Below, in pieces: positions 1-5,036 of a stretch of DNA of 5,036 nucleotides. The DNA is from Erysipelothrix sp. (GTDB taxonomy: Bacteria; Bacillota_I; Bacilli_A; Erysipelotrichales; Erysipelotrichaceae), in contig JAAZGU010000195.1 of the NCBI GenBank assembly GCA_012511085.1, forward strand, positions 1 to 5,036, written 5' to 3'. Each line of letters starts with the position of its first letter. The stretch's first letter is position 1. Under the pieces are notes generated by a model. The model did not search any database. It was not told the DNA's origin and worked only from the letters and a program-made list of their open reading frames with translations. Position numbers and translations under genes: made by a program.

Positions 1-1112
1 TCCATGGGCTTGCCCAATTTGATGGCACGCCCTTGTATGAATATCCAAGGCCTGCAGACGCCAACAGTCCCTGGGGGACGCTCATGTTTAATTTGTGGAA
101 AGAAGAAGTGCGCAGTTTCTTAATGTCGGCTGCCTCTTTCTACTTTGATGTCTATCACATTGATGGCATGCGTTTTGATGCGGTAGCGAATATCTTGTTT
201 TGGCAAGGTGATAAAAACCGAGGTTTCAACGATGGTGCGATTGCCTTTTTACGGCGCATGAACCACCATCTGAGCGAACGCTATCCGGATGTGATCTTAA
301 TTGCGGAAGATTCTTCAGATTTCACCAACGTCACCAAGCCAACCTTTGATCTAGGTTTGGGCTTTGATTATAAATGGGATTTGGGATGGATGAATGATAC
401 GTTGAAATACTATGCGCTTGATCCAGTCTATCGTAAGTATCATCATCATCAATTGACCTTTAGCATGGCTTATTTTTATGCCGAGAAATTCATCTTGCCA
501 TTATCGCATGATGAAGTCGTGCATTCAAAAGGTACCATTTTAAATAAAATGTGGGGCAGCTACGAACAAAAGTTTGCGCAAGCCCGCAACCTATACGCCT
601 ACATGTACGCCCATCCCGGCAAAAAACTTATGTTCATGGGCAATGAGCTGGGCCATTTTAGTGAGTGGGATGAGGATAAAGAATTGGATTGGCATTTGCT
701 TAACTACACCAGTCATCATTCTTTTGCGCGATTTATCAAAGATCTCAACCATATTTACTTGCATCACGCTTGTCTCAGTCGTTACGATTATGATTATCGG
801 GGGTTTAAATGGATTGATGCGGATAATGCGAATCAATCAATTTATTCCTTTTTACGCGAAGATGAGAAAAGCATCATTGTCGTGGTTTTAAACATGACAC
901 CCGCATCCTATGAAGATTTTGAACTTGGGGTTCCCATTGAAGGTGAATACCTGGAACTCATCAACTCAGAAAAAGACATCTACGATGGCTGTAACATGTG
1001 TAATTTTGAGCCACTGATTGCCTATGAACAAAGCAATCACCGCTTTGATTACACAATCAACATTCGGATCGCGCCGTTTGCGGCCATTTACTTTGAAGTG
1101 TGTAAAAATTAA
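1..1112 (+). CDS. glgB: 1,4-alpha-glucan branching enzyme, C-terminal 369 residues (5' end outside the window)
   Basis: Glycogen branching enzyme of glycoside hydrolase family 13: it cleaves an alpha-1,4 glucan chain and reattaches the piece by an alpha-1,6 bond, in the cytoplasm. The first whole codon is at base 3 and reading begins HGLAQFDGTPLYEY, a block well inside known GlgB proteins, so roughly the first 40% of the usual 630-730 residues is missing; the TTG at 33 is not a real start. The catalytic triad is visible: nucleophile Asp at 177-179 in DGMRFDAVAN, acid/base Glu at 306-308 in LIAEDSSDF, and the third Asp at 510-512 in LPLSHDEVVH. Other family blocks are GLGFDYKWDLGWMNDTL, the DPVYRKYHHH segment, FMGNELGHFSEWDED and LDWHLL. 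The last ~100 residues match the C-terminal beta domain, ending IRIAPFAAIYFEV. The loop after the nucleophile is of the short WQGDKNRG type and not the longer E. coli type. The stop TAA lies 57 bases before glgP with no terminator between, so the two are probably co-transcribed. Identification is very secure. Confidence 0.97.
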   Translation, partial: HGLAQFDGTPLYEYPRPADANSPWGTLMFNLWKEEVRSFLMSAASFYFDVYHIDGMRFDAVANILFWQGDKNRGFNDGAIAFLRRMNHHLSERYPDVILIAEDSSDFTNVTKPTFDLGLGFDYKWDLGWMNDTLKYYALDPVYRKYHHHQLTFSMAYFYAEKFILPLSHDEVVHSKGTILNKMWGSYEQKFAQARNLYAYMYAHPGKKLMFMGNELGHFSEWDEDKELDWHLLNYTSHHSFARFIKDLNHIYLHHACLSRYDYDYRGFKWIDADNANQSIYSFLREDEKSIIVVVLNMTPASYEDFELGVPIEGEYLELINSEKDIYDGCNMCNFEPLIAYEQSNHRFDYTINIRIAPFAAIYFEVCKN

Positions 1113-1117
1113 CAAAA

Positions 1118-1146
1118 TTGTGTTAAGTTAAGATATCAGTTATAAT
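1118..1146 (+). promoter_or_regulatory. Putative sigma-A-type promoter for glgP
   Basis: A perfect -10 box TATAAT (1141-1146) lies in the glgB-glgP gap. Seventeen bases upstream of it is TTGTGT (1118-1123), which keeps only the TTG core of the -35 consensus TTGACA. Transcription would start near 1153, giving a leader of about 17 bases that still contains the whole ribosome binding site. The spacer holds a tandem TTAAG TTAAG (1123-1132, overlapping the last base of the -35 box). A perfect -10 can occur by chance in AT-rich gaps, so the call is moderate. If real, it would allow phosphorylase to be made without the upstream genes. Confidence 0.5.
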
Positions 1147-1159
1147 AATCAAGGATTTT

Positions 1160-1166
1160 AGGAGGT
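1160..1166 (+). promoter_or_regulatory. Strong ribosome binding site of glgP
   Basis: AGGAGGT matches the anti-Shine-Dalgarno sequence without mismatch and ends three bases before the ATG at 1170. It fixes the glgP start: the in-frame TAA at 1146-1148 rules out any longer ATG-started form, and no other in-frame start has such a site. Confidence 0.88.
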
Positions 1167-1169
1167 TTT

Positions 1170-3569
1170 ATGTTTCAAAATAAACATGAGTTTAAGCGTG
1201 ATTTTATTCAGCGTATAGAAGAGACCTACGGTCGCTCCATCGCACAATCACACAAAACTGAACGATATATGGTATTAGGGGAGATGGTGCGTGATTACGC
1301 ATCGATTCACTGGAAAGCAAACAAAGAGCGGATTGCGGATGTGCAAGCCAAGCAAATGTATTACTTCTCCATGGAATTTCTCATTGGGCGCTTACTCACC
1401 AGCAACCTGATGAATTTAGGAATCTACGACATCGTCAAAGATGGTCTGAGCGAATTATCCATTGATATTAATGAACTGGAATTACTGGAAAGTGATGCCG
1501 GTTTAGGCAACGGTGGTTTAGGGCGTTTGGCGGCCTGTTTCATGGATTCATTGGCATCCTTGTCCTTGCCAGGGCACGGGATTACCTTGCGTTATGAATA
1601 TGGCTTGTTTCAACAAAAAATCATCAACGGTTACCAAGTCGAAGTTCCCGATCAATGGTTGCGCTTAGGCAACGTTTGGGAAATTCGTAAACCAAAACAC
1701 GCGATTGACGTGAAGTTTTGGGGTCGCATTGAAATGCGGAAAGATGAAAAAGGTGAAGTGGTCTTTGATCATGTGGACGCTGAACATGTGTTGGCAGTCC
1801 CTTATGATATGCCAGTTGTTGGTAAAGACACCGATCAAACCAACACCTTGCGTTTATGGAGTGCGGAAGCATCCGATGTGTTACCTAAAAATAAGGATTT
1901 CCGTCAGTACATCAGCGAAGTGAATGAAATCTGTCAAAACGTCTACCCTGATGACTCCACAGAGTATGGGCGTTTCCTGCGTTTAAAACAACAGTATTTC
2001 TTTGTGAGTGCCGGCTTACAGGCGCTCATTAAAGCGCATTTGCGTGTGTATCCAAATTTGGATACCTTCCATGAAAAGATTGTCATGCAACTGAATGACA
2101 CCCATCCAATTTTGGCAATCCCAGAATTGATGCGGATTTTAATGGACGATTTCCACTATAAGTGGGATGTCGCATGGAACATCGTGAGTCATTCCTTTGC
2201 CTACACCAACCATACGATTTTATCCGAAGCCTTGGAGCGCTGGCCGGTGCAATACATTCAAGCCTTGTTGCCGCGCATTTACATGATCATTGAAGAAATC
2301 AACCGCCGCTTCATCAATGAGTTGCGTTTGAAGTTCCCCAATGATATAACAAAACAAAATCAAATGAAGATTATCAAAGACGGGCAAGTGCATATGGCCC
2401 ATTTAGGGATAGCAGGATCATTCTCCATCAATGGGGTTGCGAAATTGCACAGCGACATCTTAAAAAATGATGTCTTGAAAGATTTCTATGATCTGTATCC
2501 GGAAAAATTCAACAACAAAACCAATGGTATCACCCATCGCCGTTGGTTAACCTACACCAACCCGCAACTGCATGCCCTATTAAAGGACACGATTGGTGAT
2601 GATTATGTCTTTGAACCAAGCAAATTGGAAGCTTTGATGGACTTTGTGGACGATGATGGTGTCCAACAGTGGTTCTTAAAAATTAAACAAGAACGTAAAA
2701 ACATTTTGGTGGATAAAATTAAAGAGTGGACCGGCATTGATGTCGATCCAAAATCAATCTTTGATGTCCATGCTAAGCGTTTGCATGCCTACAAGCGGCA
2801 ATTATTAAATGCACTTTATATCATGTATTTAATTAATGAGATTGAAGCAGATCCAGACTTTGACATGCATCCGACGACCTTTATTTTCGCAGCCAAAGCG
2901 GCACCGAGTTACTACTTTGCTAAGAAAGTCATCAAACTGATTCATGTGTTGGCGGATTATGTGAACGACAATGAACAATTAAACCGTTTCATTAAAGTCG
3001 TCTTTATTCCAAACTACAACGTGAGTGTGGCAGAGTACTTGATGAATGCTGCGGATGTGTCCAAACAAATTTCAACCGCCGGCAAAGAAGCCAGCGGTAC
3101 TGGCAACATGAAATTCATGATGAATGGCGCGTTGACGGTCGGTACCTTGGATGGTGCCAACGTTGAAATTGATCAACAAGCGGGCCGTGAGAACACCGTA
3201 ATCTTTGGTTTGAATGCCGAAGAAGCCTTTGCGCATGGGCGCAATGGTTATGATGTGTTTGAAGTCGTGAATGCCCAACCAAAACTTAAGAAGGTTATTG
3301 AATCCTTGTTGACGCCTCTTTATGGTGCCAAACAAAATGAATTCAAGGTCATCTACGATGAACTCATGTATCGCAACGATGAGTATTTGTTGGCAGCTGA
3401 CTTTGAAGCTTTTGTGGAAGCGCATCAAGAAGTCCAACGTCGCTATCAAGATAAGGCCTATTGGGCGAAAATGTGCTTAAGCAACATTGCCAAATCAGGC
3501 TACTTCTCATCTGATCGAACGATCATGCAGTATGCTGATGATATTTGGAAAATTCTACCCTTACAATAA
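1170..3569 (+). CDS. glgP: Glycogen/alpha-glucan phosphorylase, complete, 799 residues
   Basis: Pyridoxal-phosphate-dependent phosphorylase of glycosyltransferase family 35. It removes the terminal glucose of alpha-1,4 glucan chains with inorganic phosphate, giving glucose-1-phosphate in the cytoplasm. Family blocks run in order with no frameshift: MEFLIGR (68-74), DAGLGNGGLGRLAACFMDSL (from 109), DQWLRLGNVWE, QLNDTHP (to 313), FAYTNHTILSEALERWP (AYTNHT at 344-349), NGITHRRWL, AKRLHAYKRQLLN (from 535; K536, R537 and K542 align with the phosphate-site K568, R569 and K574 of rabbit muscle phosphorylase), AAKAAPSYYFAKK, and the PLP signature EASGTGNMKFMMNGAL, in which Lys648 is the expected Schiff-base lysine. 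Length is normal for bacterial enzymes (about 750-840). The N-terminus starts close to the catalytic core, without the longer phosphorylatable N-terminal tail of animal enzymes. It follows glgB by 57 bases and ends in an intrinsic terminator, so it is the last gene of its transcript. MalP (maltodextrin phosphorylase) is a possible alternative by sequence alone; the branching enzyme next door favours GlgP. Confidence 0.97.
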   Translation: MFQNKHEFKRDFIQRIEETYGRSIAQSHKTERYMVLGEMVRDYASIHWKANKERIADVQAKQMYYFSMEFLIGRLLTSNLMNLGIYDIVKDGLSELSIDINELELLESDAGLGNGGLGRLAACFMDSLASLSLPGHGITLRYEYGLFQQKIINGYQVEVPDQWLRLGNVWEIRKPKHAIDVKFWGRIEMRKDEKGEVVFDHVDAEHVLAVPYDMPVVGKDTDQTNTLRLWSAEASDVLPKNKDFRQYISEVNEICQNVYPDDSTEYGRFLRLKQQYFFVSAGLQALIKAHLRVYPNLDTFHEKIVMQLNDTHPILAIPELMRILMDDFHYKWDVAWNIVSHSFAYTNHTILSEALERWPVQYIQALLPRIYMIIEEINRRFINELRLKFPNDITKQNQMKIIKDGQVHMAHLGIAGSFSINGVAKLHSDILKNDVLKDFYDLYPEKFNNKTNGITHRRWLTYTNPQLHALLKDTIGDDYVFEPSKLEALMDFVDDDGVQQWFLKIKQERKNILVDKIKEWTGIDVDPKSIFDVHAKRLHAYKRQLLNALYIMYLINEIEADPDFDMHPTTFIFAAKAAPSYYFAKKVIKLIHVLADYVNDNEQLNRFIKVVFIPNYNVSVAEYLMNAADVSKQISTAGKEASGTGNMKFMMNGALTVGTLDGANVEIDQQAGRENTVIFGLNAEEAFAHGRNGYDVFEVVNAQPKLKKVIESLLTPLYGAKQNEFKVIYDELMYRNDEYLLAADFEAFVEAHQEVQRRYQDKAYWAKMCLSNIAKSGYFSSDRTIMQYADDIWKILPLQ

Positions 3570-3593
3570 ACCTTGAGCAATCAAGGTTTTTTT
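3568..3593 (+). terminator. Rho-independent terminator after glgP
   Basis: A perfect 9-base-pair stem, AAACCTTGA (3568-3576) with TCAAGGTTT (3581-3589), closes a GCAA loop of the GNRA type and runs into seven T residues (3587-3593, the first three also in the stem). The stem begins with the last two bases of the glgP stop codon. It ends the glgB-glgP transcript and separates it from pulA. There is no equal T tract on the other side, so it works in the + direction only. Confidence 0.92.
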
Positions 3594-3615
3594 ATCAGTG
3601 TGCAAAGGGTTAGTA

Positions 3616-3644
3616 TTGAATCACTTATTAAATTTCGTTATGAT
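3616..3644 (+). promoter_or_regulatory. Putative sigma-A-type promoter for pulA
   Basis: TTGAAT (3616-3621, four of six matches to the -35 consensus) and TATGAT (3639-3644, five of six matches to the -10) are separated by exactly 17 bases. It lies between the glgP terminator and pulA, where a promoter is needed. Expected transcription start is near 3651, only about ten bases before the pulA ATG. No CcpA-type operator or clear inverted repeat was seen around it. Confidence 0.7.
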
Positions 3645-3650
3645 ACTACT

Positions 3651-3657
3651 AAGGTGA
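3651..3657 (+). promoter_or_regulatory. Ribosome binding site of pulA
   Basis: AAGGTGA: the AGGTGA part (3652-3657) can pair with the 3' end of 16S rRNA and leaves three bases before the ATG at 3661. The TGA at 3655-3657 is in frame with pulA, so 3661 is the first possible start of the reading frame. The site sits at or next to the predicted transcription start. Confidence 0.75.
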
Positions 3658-3660
3658 ATT

Positions 3661-5036
3661 ATGAGAAAAGAACAACGTTTTGAAGCTTATTTAGATGATT
3701 TTAACTTGATGACCATCTACTTATCCAAGCAGTTTTATCAAGGAAACAGCGATGTGTTTTACAGCCAAGATGTAGAAGGCAACATTGTGAAACTTCAAAT
3801 AAAATACAAAGAAGTGACGTCGATGGATTACAGCAAATACATTGTGACCAATTGTGAGCACATTGAATTTGGTAAACCCTATACGATTTTAGAAGAGCAC
3901 GGGCAAACAACACCCTTACAAATTGGTTTGATTGTCAAGAAGGACAAATTTGATGCGATGTTTGCTTACGATGGCGATGATTTAGGGGTGCATGTCAAAG
4001 ATGGTCAAACTCACTTTGCCTTGTGGGCGCCGACAGCCATTGAAGTGTTAGCGAAAATCACAACCCCTGCCAAGCAATTCACATTGCCACTAGAGCGGCA
4101 AGCGCAAGGGGTGTTTAAAGGTGTTGTTTTAGAGAATTTGCATTTAGCGAGTTACACCTACTTGATTGATATCAACGGTGAATGGGTTGAAACCATTGAC
4201 CCGTATGCTTTTGGTTCCGTAGTTAATGGTATTAAGTCGGTGGTTATTGATCAAGCGCAAACGCGGGTGGAGTTGCATCATGACAAATTAAGTCCGTTTG
4301 CTTCACCGACGCAAGCCATTATTTATGAAACGTCAGTGCGCGATTTTACCAGTGATGCCAACACCAATCATCAACATAAACGCACCTTCAAAGGCTTTGT
4401 GGAACGTGGTACCACAACCCCACAAAAAACTAAAACTGGTTTTGACTATTTAATTGACTTAGGCATCACGCATGTGCAGTTGATGCCCATTTATGATTTT
4501 GCGACCGTTGATGAAAGCAACATTGATGTCTTTTACAATTGGGGTTATGATCCGCATCAGTTCAATGTGCCGGAAGGCAGTTACGCCAGCGATGTCAATG
4601 ACCCACTTTCACGGATTTTGGATTTGAAGACTTTGGTGGCGACGTGTCACCAACATGATATTCGTGTCGTCATGGATGTGGTTTATAACCACGTCTATGA
4701 AATGGGGCAATCCGCCTTTGAAAAGACGGTGCCTTATTATTACTTCAGACGCAGTGAATCTGGGGCCGTGTCCAATGGTTCGTTTTGTGAGAACGACATC
4801 GATAGCGCACGTTATATGGTACGCAAGTTCATCGTGGAATCCACCAAGATGTGGGTGCAAGAATATGGCATGGACGGTTTTCGTTTTGACTTGATGGGGA
4901 TTTTGGATGTGGACACTCTTAATATCATCGATACAGAATTACGTAAAATTAAACCTGATATCTTATTGTATGGGGAAGGCTGGAACATGCCCACCATTTT
5001 GGATGATGAGCATAAAGGTATGATTGCCAATCAACA
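3661..5036 (+). CDS. pulA: Type I pullulanase (alpha-1,6 debranching enzyme), N-terminal 458 residues; 3' end outside the window
   Basis: Glycoside hydrolase family 13 enzyme that hydrolyses alpha-1,6 bonds of pullulan and branched glucans. The frame is open from the ATG to the window edge. Residues 1 to about 95 show no family I can name and no signal peptide or membrane segment, so the protein is probably cytoplasmic, like Bacillus subtilis AmyX. A CBM48-type beta domain follows (about 105-200: LGVHVKDGQTHFALWAPTA to ETIDPYA). The catalytic barrel begins at IYETSVRDF (221-229). The type I pullulanase signature YNWGYDP is at 292-298, region I DVVYNH at 339-344, region II DGFRFDLMG with nucleophile Asp410, and region III YGEGW with acid/base Glu439; GWNMPT follows. 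Region IV (the third acid) would be past the window edge, and at about 700 residues in the family some 250 are missing. YNWGYDP and YGEGW separate it from branching enzyme and neopullulanase; GlgX is less likely. It probably removes the branch stubs left by GlgP. Odd point: Glu377 where relatives usually have Gly (SNGSFCEND). Confidence 0.94.
   Translation, partial: MRKEQRFEAYLDDFNLMTIYLSKQFYQGNSDVFYSQDVEGNIVKLQIKYKEVTSMDYSKYIVTNCEHIEFGKPYTILEEHGQTTPLQIGLIVKKDKFDAMFAYDGDDLGVHVKDGQTHFALWAPTAIEVLAKITTPAKQFTLPLERQAQGVFKGVVLENLHLASYTYLIDINGEWVETIDPYAFGSVVNGIKSVVIDQAQTRVELHHDKLSPFASPTQAIIYETSVRDFTSDANTNHQHKRTFKGFVERGTTTPQKTKTGFDYLIDLGITHVQLMPIYDFATVDESNIDVFYNWGYDPHQFNVPEGSYASDVNDPLSRILDLKTLVATCHQHDIRVVMDVVYNHVYEMGQSAFEKTVPYYYFRRSESGAVSNGSFCENDIDSARYMVRKFIVESTKMWVQEYGMDGFRFDLMGILDVDTLNIIDTELRKIKPDILLYGEGWNMPTILDDEHKGMIANQ

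Noticed and set aside
33..35. TTG at base 33 as the start of a short GH13 protein
   Set aside because: The frame stays open to the left edge and the upstream residues HGLAQFDGTP match the interior of GlgB, so the gene is only cut by the window.
436..452. Short CAT-repeat run in glgB (histidine codons)
   Set aside because: It encodes the conserved YHHHQ segment of branching enzymes (E. coli has YHHDK) and is not a repeat element.
574..891. A 105-codon open frame on the + strand inside glgB
   Set aside because: It overlaps the conserved catalytic part of glgB in another frame, has no ribosome binding site of note and its protein resembles nothing I know.
3072..3449. A 125-codon open frame on the - strand opposite glgP
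   Set aside because: It lies opposite the strongly conserved PLP-binding region of glgP; the open frame follows from codon use on the coding strand, and no family motif is visible.
3630..3643. Possible CcpA (cre) operator around the CG at 3636-3637 in the pulA promoter
   Set aside because: The flanks do not fit the TGWNANCGNTNWCA consensus; several fixed positions mismatch. No other candidate was seen in either gap.
4609..5030. Open frames of 70-85 codons on both strands within pulA
   Set aside because: All are overlapped by the conserved pullulanase regions I-III in the true frame.
1..5036. A defence, mobile or otherwise undescribed system
   Set aside because: Every long reading frame is a recognisable glycogen-metabolism enzyme and the gaps are too short to hide another gene; no inverted repeats, att-like sites or repeat arrays were seen.

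Overview
The window is a stretch of an alpha-glucan (glycogen) metabolism locus, with all genes on the + strand. The 3' part of a glycogen branching enzyme gene (glgB, cut by the left edge) is followed by a complete glycogen/alpha-glucan phosphorylase gene (glgP, 799 residues). A clean intrinsic terminator comes next, and then the 5' part of a type I pullulanase gene (pulA, cut by the right edge). Coding sequence fills almost everything; the only gaps are 57 bases (glgB-glgP) and 91 bases (glgP-pulA). No RNA gene, mobile element, CRISPR array or long repeat was seen.

Likely source: a low-to-moderate-GC Gram-positive bacterium (Bacillota). Signs are strong purine-rich Shine-Dalgarno sequences close to the start codons, sigma-A-like promoters with 17-base spacers, many TTG leucine and CAA glutamine codons, and protein sequence variants that recall Bacillota homologues (the WQGD..RG loop after the GlgB nucleophile, AAPSYYFAKK in GlgP). 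An Erysipelotrichia-like gut bacterium would fit, but that is an impression and not a result. TGG is used for tryptophan and no in-frame TGA occurs, so nothing suggests a mycoplasma-type genetic code.

How the genes work together: GlgB makes alpha-1,6 branches during glycogen synthesis. GlgP shortens outer alpha-1,4 chains with phosphate, releasing glucose-1-phosphate and stopping near branch points. A pullulanase can hydrolyse the alpha-1,6 linkages of the limit dextrin left behind. The visible start of PulA has no signal peptide, so it is probably cytoplasmic and may act as the debranching partner, a role filled by GlgX in enterobacteria. glgB and glgP can be read as one transcript, since no terminator lies between them, and glgP also has a plausible promoter of its own. 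pulA lies beyond the terminator with its own promoter.

I found no evidence of an undescribed system here. The findings below are modest details of regulation layout and residue variation.
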